Below are positions 17,990-28,781 of a DNA stretch of 64,000 bases, one piece after another. The DNA lies in contig CAMCYA010000002.1 of NCBI GenBank assembly GCA_945883675.1, positions 1-64,000 of the forward strand, written 5' to 3'. This DNA comes from Bifidobacterium breve (GTDB lineage: Bacteria; Actinomycetota; Actinomycetes; Nanopelagicales; Nanopelagicaceae). The position numbers were made by a program, and so were the translations under genes. The notes beneath the pieces are model-generated. The model was not told where the DNA came from, searched no databases, and saw nothing but the letters and a program-made list of their open reading frames with translations. Position 1 is the stretch's first letter; each line of letters opens with the position of its first letter.

Positions 17990-19328
17990 ATTCACGCAAG
18001 AAGTTGAAGAGCTGGCCAAAGAAGTTTTGGAATATAGCCTTGCTCGGCTAAAAGATGATCCACCATTAGACGGGCCACGAACTGCAGAGGATTTGTTTAG
18101 TGAAGTTGGAAATACAATTACAAAAAAGGGTTTAGGTGGTCATAAAGCTCTAGATGTATTCACAAATGTTTTAGCTAAAGCATGTATCTCTACAGATCAT
18201 CCGCGAAATCTTGCCTTTATTCCATCGGCACCAACGGAGTATGCAAATCTTTTTGATTTAGTTGTCGGAGCAAGTGCACTTTATGGTGGATCTTGGCAGG
18301 AAGGAGCAGGGGCAGTTTTTGCCGAAAATCAGGCGATTCAATGGCTCATTGATTTAGCAGGAATGCCTGTAACTGCTGGCGGCGTATTTGTTCAAGGCGG
18401 CACAATCGGAAATCTTTCTGCGTTAGTCGTCGCTAGAGCTCAGGCCCGAAAATCTCATCCCAATCCAACTCGCTGGGTAATTGCCTGCAGTCAAGAGGCT
18501 CACTCTTCTATTGCATCTGCGGCTCAGGTTATGGATGTTGATGTTTTGAAAGTTGAAGTAGATGGCGATGGAAAACTATCAGGGGCAGCAATTGCATCTG
18601 CAGTTGATCATCTTCATTCCACAACTGAAAATAGAGTATTTGCAGTAGTTGCCACATCTGGCACAACCAATTTAGGAATCATTGATGACCTCAAAGGAAT
18701 AGCGAAAGCTGCACATGAGCGAGATATTTGGTTTCATGTTGATGGGGCATACGGACTTGCAGCTTTATGTGCACCCTCTGTGCGCGCAAAATTCGATGGG
18801 ATAGAAGAAGCAGATTCTTTTATCGTTGACCCTCATAAATGGTTGTTCGCACCTTATGATGCATGTGCACTTGTCTATCGCCAACCAGAGTTAGCAAAAC
18901 AAGTTCATTCGCAGCAGGCATCTTATTTGGACACACTAAAAGATGGGCAATGGTCACCATCTGACTATGCAATTCATTTAACGCGTCGTACTCGGGGTCT
19001 CCCATTTTGGTTTTCACTTGCTGCTCATGGCACCGATGCATATTCAGAAGCAATGGAAAAATCAATCGAAGTCGCACAAGAAGCTGCTCGTCTGATAGAG
19101 ATACATCCAAATTTAAATCTACTGCGTCAGCCAGATCTATCAATTGTTGCATTTACTAGAAATGGTTGGAATGCAATCGATTATCAAAAATGGAGTGATC
19201 AGCTGCTAGAGGATCAAATTGGATTTATTCCGCCGTCATCTCATCAGGGCCAGCCGATTTTAAGATTTGCAATTGTTAATCCATGGACAAAAATAAGTGA
19301 TATTCAGATGATTTTGGACAGGCTCTAA
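17982..19328 (+). CDS. PLP-dependent group II amino-acid decarboxylase-like protein
   Basis: 448 residues. The fold-type I decarboxylase family is shown by VQGGTIGNLSALVVAR, SQEAHSSIASAAQVM, WFHVDGAYGL and DSFIVDPHKWLFAPYDAC, where the Lys of DPHKW binds PLP. Relatives act on aromatic amino acids, glutamate or cysteine sulfinate; the substrate cannot be chosen here. It overlaps the SDR-DUF2867 gene by 8 nt. PLP supply genes pdxH and serC lie 7 kb away, which is not evidence of a link. Confidence 0.88.
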   Translation: MHKFTQEVEELAKEVLEYSLARLKDDPPLDGPRTAEDLFSEVGNTITKKGLGGHKALDVFTNVLAKACISTDHPRNLAFIPSAPTEYANLFDLVVGASALYGGSWQEGAGAVFAENQAIQWLIDLAGMPVTAGGVFVQGGTIGNLSALVVARAQARKSHPNPTRWVIACSQEAHSSIASAAQVMDVDVLKVEVDGDGKLSGAAIASAVDHLHSTTENRVFAVVATSGTTNLGIIDDLKGIAKAAHERDIWFHVDGAYGLAALCAPSVRAKFDGIEEADSFIVDPHKWLFAPYDACALVYRQPELAKQVHSQQASYLDTLKDGQWSPSDYAIHLTRRTRGLPFWFSLAAHGTDAYSEAMEKSIEVAQEAARLIEIHPNLNLLRQPDLSIVAFTRNGWNAIDYQKWSDQLLEDQIGFIPPSSHQGQPILRFAIVNPWTKISDIQMILDRL

Positions 19329-19368
19329 ATCCCACACTTTTGAGCATGCCTGTTCTAAGATTTAACTC

Positions 19369-19668
19369 ATGTCAGCCCAAGAAGATTCAGCAATCAATAA
19401 TCTCTCTGGTGCGGGCTTTTTATCTAAGGAACACAGCGGATTAAGTGAGCTTGAAGTTCGGATATTAGATTTTGAAGGTAATTGGTGGCGCTATGCCGGC
19501 GCTAAAGAGGCAGCAATTAAGGAACTCTTTGATTTAACCGCACCTCGCTACTACCAACTTCTCAACGATTTGATCGACAGAGAAGATGCCCTGACCGCAT
19601 CTCCAATGCTCGTTAAGCGCCTTCGCCGCCTGCGCGAGGCTCGCATGGCCACACGCACCGCTCGCTAG
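19369..19668 (+). CDS. DUF3263 domain-containing protein
   Basis: 99 residues, small and acidic. The core LSELEVRILDFEGNWWRYAG followed by a basic C-terminus with VKRLRRLREARMA is the actinobacteria-only DUF3263. The middle part (AAIKELFDLTAPRYYQLLNDLI) resembles a helix-turn-helix, so DNA binding is possible but unproven. TAAGAT lies seven bases upstream of the ATG. It sits upstream of groL, whose CIRCE operator begins 46 bp after its stop. Confidence 0.88.
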   Translation: MSAQEDSAINNLSGAGFLSKEHSGLSELEVRILDFEGNWWRYAGAKEAAIKELFDLTAPRYYQLLNDLIDREDALTASPMLVKRLRRLREARMATRTAR

Positions 19669-19713
19669 CCAATCTCGTTTTGCTCCTGGGAAATAAAGGC
19701 CCTAGATTTGGCG

Positions 19714-19740
19714 TTAGCACTCTCGGGGTGCGAGTGATAA
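19714..19740 (+). promoter_or_regulatory. CIRCE operator (HrcA binding site) of groL
   Basis: The arms TTAGCACTC and GAGTGATAA are separated by exactly nine bases and match the 9-N9-9 CIRCE consensus (TTAGCACTC-N9-GAGTGCTAA) with one mismatch in the right arm. It lies 60 bp upstream of the groL start. This predicts HrcA repression released by heat; hrcA itself is not in the window. Confidence 0.9.
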
Positions 19741-21420
<1,680 letters not shown>

Positions 21421-21441
21421 GGCACAGCTAAAGTAATTAAT

Positions 21442-21512
21442 AGAGCACCGTCCGCGCGAACTACCAGTTAACTGGCTCAGAAATAAGCCAATTAACGCGA
21501 GGGCGGTGTTCT
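21442..21512 (+). terminator. long two-part hairpin after groL
   Basis: The outer stem pairs 21442-21458 with 21496-21512: 16 of 17 positions pair, counting two G-U pairs. The inner stem pairs 21468-21477 with 21486-21495 with one mismatch and an 8-nt loop. The sequence after the stem is T-rich but not a clean T-run. It begins 21 bp after the groL stop and ends just before the predicted -10 (TATCCT, 21517-21522) of the next gene. A terminator or 3'-end stabiliser of the groL mRNA is most likely. Confidence 0.7.
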
Positions 21513-21528
21513 GCTTTATCCTTATCCC

Positions 21529-22263
21529 ATGGCAAAGAAACCAAGCGTAAAAAAAATCTTCCAGCGTTCATCAAAGAACGTTGTCGAAGCCTTCGACGCA
21601 AGTGAACTTGCCCTTGCTGCAATTATTGAGCAAGCGGAAAAATCAGCGCATGTTGGCGGATTTGTTTCTGTTGAATTCGATGATGAAAACCGCGTTGCCA
21701 CATATCTTTATGAAGCAAATCTTGCAGGTTATAAAGGTTGGCGATGGTGTGTAACTGTTGCAAAAGTTGACGAAGATTCAGCTCCAACTATTTGTGATGT
21801 TGTAGTTCTACCAGGCCCAGATGCATTGCAACCACCAGAGTGGATTCCATATCTTGATCGAATTCTTCCTGGTGATGTAGGAGTTGGTGACATTGTTCCG
21901 AGTTCATTGTCAGATACTCGTTTAGTTCCAGGACAACAAAGTCTTCCAAACGATGAAGATCTTGATACTGCTTTAGCCATTGAACTTGGTTTTGGTCGAG
22001 CACGTGTAATGTCAATCGAAGGACGCGATCAAGCAGCAAAGCGTTGGTATGACGGGGAGCGCGGACCAAAAGCACCTGTTGCGCAGTCGGCACCAAAACC
22101 ATGTCATAGCTGTGGTTTCTTTATTCCAATTGCTGGATCACTTCGATCAACTTTTGGCGTATGCGCCAATGCCATTTCACCCGAGGATGCTCGTGTCGTG
22201 AGCGTAGATCACGGCTGTGGCGCACATTCGGAAGCGACCTTCACGGAGCCGGTGTTAAACTAA
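21529..22263 (+). CDS. DUF3027 domain-containing protein
   Basis: 244 residues. The N-terminus is basic (MAKKPSVKKIFQRSSKN). The C-terminal third carries four cysteines in CHSCGFFIPI and GVCANAIS...HGCG that could bind a metal. The segment PPEWIPYLDRILPGDVGVGD is characteristic of actinobacterial DUF3027, which has no assigned role. It is transcribed after groL and before the cold-shock gene, a neighbourhood found in other actinobacteria. TATCCT lies six bases before the ATG, pointing to its own leaderless promoter. Confidence 0.88.
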   Translation: MAKKPSVKKIFQRSSKNVVEAFDASELALAAIIEQAEKSAHVGGFVSVEFDDENRVATYLYEANLAGYKGWRWCVTVAKVDEDSAPTICDVVVLPGPDALQPPEWIPYLDRILPGDVGVGDIVPSSLSDTRLVPGQQSLPNDEDLDTALAIELGFGRARVMSIEGRDQAAKRWYDGERGPKAPVAQSAPKPCHSCGFFIPIAGSLRSTFGVCANAISPEDARVVSVDHGCGAHSEATFTEPVLN

Positions 22264-22432
22264 GCACCTGTTATCGCAACCGCGATACCGATTCAAACGA
22301 ATGAAATATTCACAAGATATTCATAAGTTACGAACGAGATCAACAGGAACAAAAAGAGCAAGCGTTAGGTAGAACTAGCGCTCAGCAACATCAGGACAGA
22401 ATTAGCAAACTAGTAAGGAAAGAGAGCTCACA
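22264..22432 (+). promoter_or_regulatory. long untranslated leader region of the cold-shock gene
   Basis: 169 bp without an ORF between DUF3027 and the csp start. It contains small palindromic pieces (for example ATCGCAACCGCGAT at 22272-22285) and ends with a purine-rich ribosome site. Most genes here have no leader, so this one stands out; cold-shock mRNAs often use structured leaders. No known RNA family is recognised. Confidence 0.3.
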
Positions 22433-22816
22433 ATGCCTACAGGACATGTCAAATGGTTCTCACTTGAAAAGGGTTTTGGTTTTATTGCAAATGATGAAGG
22501 CGAAGATGTTTATCTAGCTGCAACATCACTGCCTGAAGGCGTCGCAACAGTTAAGCCTGGAACAAAACTAGAGTTTTCAATTGCAGATAGTCGCAAAGGC
22601 CCACAGGCAATGTCAGTGCACATAATTGATGCACCTCCGTCTCTTGTTGAAAACTCCCGTGCAAACAGTGATGACCTTGCTGCGATGATTGAAGATACGA
22701 TCAAAATGTTAGATCGAGTTGGAAACGGTTTACGTAGTGGTCGCCATCCAAATCCGCAAGAAACAGATCGACTTGGTCGCGTATTGCGCGGAATCGCATC
22801 ACAACTAGGTGCTTGA
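22433..22816 (+). CDS. cold-shock domain protein with C-terminal extension
   Basis: 127 residues. Residues 1-67 are a cold-shock domain with RNP1-like KGFGFIAND and the aromatic patch HVKWFSLEKGFGF; RNP2 is VYLAATSL rather than the usual VFVH. The C-terminal 60 residues (DDLAAMIEDTIKMLDRVGNGL) are the helical tail found in long actinobacterial CspA/CspB types. It binds single-stranded RNA or DNA as a chaperone. A 169-bp gap before the ATG leaves room for a long 5' leader, typical of cold-regulated genes, and AAGGAAAGAGAG gives the ribosome site. Confidence 0.92.
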   Translation: MPTGHVKWFSLEKGFGFIANDEGEDVYLAATSLPEGVATVKPGTKLEFSIADSRKGPQAMSVHIIDAPPSLVENSRANSDDLAAMIEDTIKMLDRVGNGLRSGRHPNPQETDRLGRVLRGIASQLGA

Positions 22817-22880
22817 GCGCAAGCAATTATTTCGCTGGTTTCAAATCACTGCGTCAAAAAATCAGCGTATTAAGTTTGTA

Positions 22881-23069
22881 TTAAATGCCAGATCGTCGAT
22901 TGCGACGAATTGTGTAACGAATTCCGAAAAGTCCAAGAGCCGTGCCTGAAACACAGGTCCAAATTATTTTGGAATCAGCACCTACTGCAATTGAGATGAC
23001 ACCAGCAGCTATCCAACATGAAGTTCCAATAGCGACTAGGGTTACAACATTGCGTAGGCGAGTAGTCAT
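22881..23069 (-). CDS. DUF2530-type small membrane protein
   Basis: 62 residues with two hydrophobic segments (about 8-28 VVTLVAIGTSCWIAAGVISI and 34-52 IIWTCVSGTALGLFGI) and a basic C-terminus (RYTIRRNRRSGI). Size and pattern agree with the actinobacterial DUF2530 family, two-helix membrane proteins of unknown function. TACTCT lies six bases before the ATG on the minus strand. It is divergent from the MFS gene with only 12 bp between the annotated starts. Confidence 0.75.
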   Translation of the reverse strand: MTTRLRNVVTLVAIGTSCWIAAGVISIAVGADSKIIWTCVSGTALGLFGIRYTIRRNRRSGI

Positions 23070-23081
23070 GGAAGTAGAGTA

Positions 23082-24350
23082 ATGCGTTTTAAGGTTAAAG
23101 TAGATGGCAATATGCGATCATTTCGCCACCGCAATTACAGAATTCTCTTTCCCGCAAATGCTGTTTCAAATATTGGAACCTGGGCACAACGTGTGGCACA
23201 AGATTGGCTTGTTCTAGAGCTTACAAACAACAGCGGGACCTATCTTGGATTAGTTTCTGCTGTTCAATTTTTGCCAATACTTCTTTTCTCACTACATGGC
23301 GGAAAGTTTGCAGATCGATTCAATAAGCGAAAGGCATTGATTCTTACCAACGTACTAGGCGGGGCATCATCTCTTGTATTGGGCATCTTGGTAGTCACTG
23401 AATCTGTACTCCTTTGGCAAGTCTTTGTATTGGCCGGTGTGCTTGGACTCTCAAATGCAATTGACGGTCCTGTTCGTCAGTCATTTACATCTGAAATTGT
23501 TGGCCCAGATGATCTTGCAAATGCTGTCTCACTAAACTCAGCCAATTTCAATGCTGGACGTTTAATTGGGCCAGCGGTATCAGGTGGGCTAATAGCAGCA
23601 TTTGGTACAGGACCATCTTTTCTCATAAATGCTCTTTCATACCTTTTTGTTATTGCAGCCTTAATTAAACTAAATGAAAAAACATTTTTTCGCCAAGATC
23701 AAGAGAAATCAGATGGAAATATTCGGGAAGGCATTAAATACGTAAAGTCTCGGCCAGATATCTATGTGGTTCTACTCATTGTTTTATTTGTTTCAACTTT
23801 TGGGCTTAACTTCCAGATTTTCAATGCACTAATGGCAACAAAAGAGTTTGGGTTAGGACCTGCAAGTTTTGGACTCATGGGAACTTTTGTTGCAATTGGA
23901 TCACTTACTGGAGCAATTGGATCTGCTCGATTAGAAAGATTCAGAAGCACAAAGTTTGTCATCAAGGGTGGAATCGTCTTTTCAACATCGATAATCATTC
24001 TTTCCGTCCTACCAACATTTACTGTTTATATGATCTGGCTACCTATATGTGGATTGAGTGCTCTGACTACTTTAGTCTCGGCAAACTCATTAGTTCAGAC
24101 AAGTTCTGACACTGCGATTCGTGGACGCGTGATGGGCTTGTATCTACTTGTTTTCATGGGAGGTGCACCATTTGGATCTCCGCTAATTGGCGTAACAACT
24201 GAGCTAATTGGCATACGTCCAACTATCACAATCTGCGGGACTATTTCATTAGTTGCATCGATTTTAGTTTGGTTTATCTATAAAAACAGGGTTACTCCAC
24301 CAGCAGATATTTCTGTCGCTGCTGTTTTAAAGAGCGTTAATCGCAATTAA
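23082..24350 (+). CDS. MFS transporter (EntS/MFS_3-like exporter)
   Basis: 422 residues from ATG 23082, with twelve hydrophobic segments expected. Signatures include RNYRILFPANAVSNIGTWAQ at the N-terminus and GGKFADRFNKRKALI in the loop 2-3 position, as in EntS-like exporters. ATG 23112 (MRSFRHRNY) is a good alternative start: most family members begin there, and it would move the start away from the predicted divergent promoter of DUF2530. The substrate is unknown. Its 3' end overlaps a small minus-strand ORF. Confidence 0.9.
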   Translation: MRFKVKVDGNMRSFRHRNYRILFPANAVSNIGTWAQRVAQDWLVLELTNNSGTYLGLVSAVQFLPILLFSLHGGKFADRFNKRKALILTNVLGGASSLVLGILVVTESVLLWQVFVLAGVLGLSNAIDGPVRQSFTSEIVGPDDLANAVSLNSANFNAGRLIGPAVSGGLIAAFGTGPSFLINALSYLFVIAALIKLNEKTFFRQDQEKSDGNIREGIKYVKSRPDIYVVLLIVLFVSTFGLNFQIFNALMATKEFGLGPASFGLMGTFVAIGSLTGAIGSARLERFRSTKFVIKGGIVFSTSIIILSVLPTFTVYMIWLPICGLSALTTLVSANSLVQTSSDTAIRGRVMGLYLLVFMGGAPFGSPLIGVTTELIGIRPTITICGTISLVASILVWFIYKNRVTPPADISVAAVLKSVNRN

Positions 24351-24407
24351 TATCAGTAAACCAAACAGAGCAACAATGGTCACAGTTCGTCTTGTTTTGT
24401 AATTCAT
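24327..24407 (-). CDS. putative 26-residue single-span membrane peptide
   Basis: The ATG at 24407 overlaps the TGA stop of the MFS gene upstream (ATGA), and the frame runs 26 codons to TAA at 24327. The peptide begins MNYKTRRTVT and then has one hydrophobic segment VALFGLLILIAI. Positive N-terminus plus one membrane span is typical of real small membrane proteins, and the coupling to the MFS stop argues for translation. It overlaps the 3' end of the plus-strand MFS gene by 24 bp. No family is recognised; chance is possible at this length. Confidence 0.4.
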   Translation of the reverse strand: MNYKTRRTVTIVALFGLLILIAINAL

Positions 24408-25560
24408 ACTGATTCCTTAACGTGTGATGGAACTAGTTTGATTATGGCAAATGCAACAATGATCAATACAAAAACCATTACGTATGCTCGAGAGATACCG
24501 TAAATATCCCCTAATAATCCTAATAAGAAGGGTGCCCCAGCTATCGCAATTCCAGCTGCAAGTGAGGCCCTTCCGATTGCTAAATCGGGTCGTCCTTGAC
24601 TCAAGCCAATCAGTCGAATTGAAGAGAGCGCAAACTGCATTGAAACACCAAGTCCAACAACGAACAAACAGATTAATGAGAGCACCATGTTATGTGAGAG
24701 CCAGAAACCTAAGAATCCGAAGAATTGGATCGCAATTATTGATAGCAGTTGATTGTCTAATGACAGGTGCTTTAGAACCAACCCTCCATACCAACGTCCA
24801 ACTCCCATTCCGGTACCTAAGGCAACGATTGCAACTGTTGAGACTGCTGCACTTGAGCCGACACGTTCTTTTAAAAGAGCAGCGGCCCAAAAAGAGGTTG
24901 CAAATTCTGCTGATATACATGCAATAAAAGCAACCCAAGAAATCCAAAATGTTGGTGAGAGTTTTCCACCTTGCGGCCCATCTTCGTGCGGAATGTGTTC
25001 TTCTAAATCTTTATCTCGTCCAACGATAAATAGTATGAGCGCAACGGGTAGAGCTACGAGCAAGCCTAAACGCCAAAGATTTGGATAAACAATTGCAATT
25101 GTTCCAATTAACGCTGTTCCGATAACAAAGCCAATGGATGCAATTCCATTGGCTTGAGGAATAGCCACCTCTGCAGACTTTCCATAGTGGTGTGACATTT
25201 TTGTAAGCATTGTATTGATGGTTAATGAAGTACCAAAGCCAGTTAATAAGGTTGCAGGTAAAGTTATATAAACAGGTGGCGAGAGAACGAAGATTAAAAG
25301 CCCAAAACTAAAGATTGTTAATCCAATCCAGCTGGCCCTTTCACGTCCAAATTTGTGTGCAATGTGCGGATTAGCCCATCCGGCAAAGATTGAGGCAATT
25401 CCCATTGCAGTACCGTGTAAACCAGCGATTGTCAGCGAAGTACCTTGATCTGCACGCAGTAATGATTGTGCTGGACCAAATCCACCCAAATAAAAGTTTA
25501 CAACAGCTGTTTGGACCGCAACGATCCAAAAAAATCTATCCCGCTGAAAACTCTTCGGCA

Positions 25561-25561
<1 letters not shown>
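24404..25561 (-). CDS. MFS transporter (CynX/nitrate-sugar type, unassigned substrate)
   Basis: 385 residues, about twelve hydrophobic segments. The N-terminus FFWIVAVQTAVVNFYLGGFGPAQ and the loop GWANPHIAHKFGRERASWIG show the MFS fold. The substrate cannot be told. It starts one base from the serC stop (25561 shared), so it probably belongs to a pdxH-serC-MFS-small-peptide transcript. Its stop is coupled to the 26-residue ORF. Confidence 0.85.
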
Positions 25562-26676
<1,115 letters not shown>

Positions 26677-26682
26677 CTAAGA

Positions 26683-27348
26683 CTACGGGTAGTACCTCGT
26701 TAGTTCCCAATCGGAGTTGGTACTGGTTCGCTCATAGCGCAAGCGATCATGCAGTCTGGAGTATCGTCCTTGCCAAAATTCAATATTGAGTGGAACAACA
26801 CGATAGCCACCCCAATATTCAGGGCGCGGAACAATTGAACCTTCTGGCCATTTAGTTGCTGCGCCTTCATAGCGTTGTTCTAATTCCGCACGTGATGACA
26901 ACGGTGATGATTGATGACTAGCCCACGCACCAATTTGTGAACCCCATGGTCTCGCTGCAAAGTAGTCATCTGATTCTGATGCTAAAACTTTTTCAACTAC
27001 TCCACTAATTGAAACTTGTCGCTCCATTGCATACCAAGGAAATAGAAGAGATACATTTTCATTGATATTCATGGCATGTGCTTTGCGAGACTCATAGTTT
27101 GAGAAAAAAGTGAAGCCTCCCTCTGAAATATCTTTGAGCAAAACAGTTCTTGTACTTATTTGATTATCAGGGTGCACAGTTGAAAGCACCATTGCATTTG
27201 CTTCTACGATCACAGAGTTTTCATGAGCTTGTTTCAACCAGATTGAAAATGCTTCAAATGGGTCAGCAGGTAAGGTCTCCATACCAACGTCGCTATAGGA
27301 ACGTCGCATCGCTCGAATCTGATCCCGAGTGAAACCTTCATTTTCCAT
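26683..27348 (-). CDS. pdxH: pyridoxamine/pyridoxine 5'-phosphate oxidase
   Basis: 221 residues, normal length. This FMN enzyme makes pyridoxal 5'-phosphate, the cofactor of the adjacent SerC. It shows STVHPDNQISTRTVLLKDI, FFSNYESRKAHAM (FMN binding), SHQSSPLSSRAELEQR and the C-terminal GRYSRLHDRLRYER, all typical of PdxH. It is divergent from phrB with 62 bp between the starts. TTCGAT six bases upstream is a fair leaderless -10. Confidence 0.95.
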   Translation of the reverse strand: MENEGFTRDQIRAMRRSYSDVGMETLPADPFEAFSIWLKQAHENSVIVEANAMVLSTVHPDNQISTRTVLLKDISEGGFTFFSNYESRKAHAMNINENVSLLFPWYAMERQVSISGVVEKVLASESDDYFAARPWGSQIGAWASHQSSPLSSRAELEQRYEGAATKWPEGSIVPRPEYWGGYRVVPLNIEFWQGRYSRLHDRLRYERTSTNSDWELTRYYP

Positions 27349-27410
27349 GGGCTAATCGAACCTCATTTTCAACTTCTTCGCATTATGGATCTCTGTGATT
27401 TAATCATCCC

Positions 27411-28781
27411 ATGCCCAAGGCGAAGTGTTCAATTATGTGGTTTCGCAGAGATCTTCGCGTCAATGATCATCCTGCGTTGCTAGCAGCAATTGAATCTGCC
27501 GAGACAGTTATCCCTCTATTTATTTTAGATAAGCAGCAAATCACTGAAGCAGGCGACAAACTCTTGGCATACATGGGTAAATCTCTGCGCGCACTGGATG
27601 AATCACTCGGAAATAGATTGCACATTATTGAGGGCGATCAAGTAGAAATTTTAAAGGAACTAATCGCAGAGCATCAGGTGCAAGAAGTTCACATTTCAAC
27701 TGAATATGAAAGATACGGAGCGCAAAGAGATGCGAAGGTTGAAGCATCTGGAATTACGCTAGTTCCAACTGGATCCCCTTATGCAGTTGCACCGGGTAGA
27801 GTTTTAAAACCGAGTGATGGAACTGCCTACAAGGTCTATACGCCTTTCTATAAAGGTTGGCGCGCACATGGTTGGCGTGCACCAGCAATAACACCAAAGA
27901 AATTTGATTTAGTAGAACCAACCGCTAAGTATCGTGCTTTCCCTGACTTTCCCGAAGAATCAGGAACGCATGTAATTGAAGCCGGAGAAAATGCAGCGTT
28001 AAAGCGCTTTGCAGCATTTGAAAAGAATGGATTAGATTCCTATGACGAGGCCCGTAATTTAGCTGGAATAGATGGAACGTCAAAGATGAGTACCTATTTA
28101 AAGTTTGGAGAAATTCATCCACGGACTCTCTTGCAAAATCTTGGAGAAAGTAAGGCCCATGACACTTTCCGAAAAGAGATTGCATGGCGAGAGTTCTATG
28201 CAGATGTTCTTTTTAATAATCCAAACACCGATACTGATTACTACGCACCTAAATTTGCGCAGATGCGTTATGACAAACCAGGCAAACAGTTTAAAGCTTG
28301 GTGTGAAGGCAAAACGGGCTATCCATTTGTCGATGCCGCCATGCGCCAATTAGTGATTGAAGGATGGATGCATAATCGCACACGGATGGTCGTAGCATCT
28401 TTCTTGGTCAAAGACTTACATCTAGAGTGGCAGTTGGGTGAGCGTTTTTTTGCCGAACATCTTGTTGATTATGATGTTGCATCTAATGCACATGGTTGGC
28501 AATGGACTGCAGGATGTGGAACCGATGCTTCTCCTTACTACCGTATTTTCAATCCCATAGAACAAGGCAAACGCTTTGATGAGAATGGTGATTACATTCG
28601 CAAGTATGTTCCAGAACTAGCTCATCTTTCTTCTGACCAAATAAACGAACCTTGGCTTTTTCTGGATGGTTATAGCAAGGGATACTGCGAACGTATAGTT
28701 GATCATGCGTTAGAAAGATTAGAGTCTTTGGCTAGATTGCAAGAGATTAAAGCGGACAAACCCCTAGACCCTCGCGCTTAG
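27411..28781 (+). CDS. phrB: deoxyribodipyrimidine photolyase
   Basis: 456 residues. The antenna-chromophore domain starts IMWFRRDLRVNDHPALLAAI, and the FAD/catalytic domain has TSKMSTYLKFGEIHPRTLL, EIAWREFYADVLF, GKTGYPFVDAAMRQL and SNAHGWQWTAGCGTDASPYY. Together they mark a class I CPD photolyase that repairs UV dimers with visible light, which fits life in sunlit water. The 3' end overlaps the convergent GGDEF gene by 35 bp. TTTAAT six bases before the ATG suggests a leaderless promoter. Confidence 0.95.
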   Translation: MPKAKCSIMWFRRDLRVNDHPALLAAIESAETVIPLFILDKQQITEAGDKLLAYMGKSLRALDESLGNRLHIIEGDQVEILKELIAEHQVQEVHISTEYERYGAQRDAKVEASGITLVPTGSPYAVAPGRVLKPSDGTAYKVYTPFYKGWRAHGWRAPAITPKKFDLVEPTAKYRAFPDFPEESGTHVIEAGENAALKRFAAFEKNGLDSYDEARNLAGIDGTSKMSTYLKFGEIHPRTLLQNLGESKAHDTFRKEIAWREFYADVLFNNPNTDTDYYAPKFAQMRYDKPGKQFKAWCEGKTGYPFVDAAMRQLVIEGWMHNRTRMVVASFLVKDLHLEWQLGERFFAEHLVDYDVASNAHGWQWTAGCGTDASPYYRIFNPIEQGKRFDENGDYIRKYVPELAHLSSDQINEPWLFLDGYSKGYCERIVDHALERLESLARLQEIKADKPLDPRA

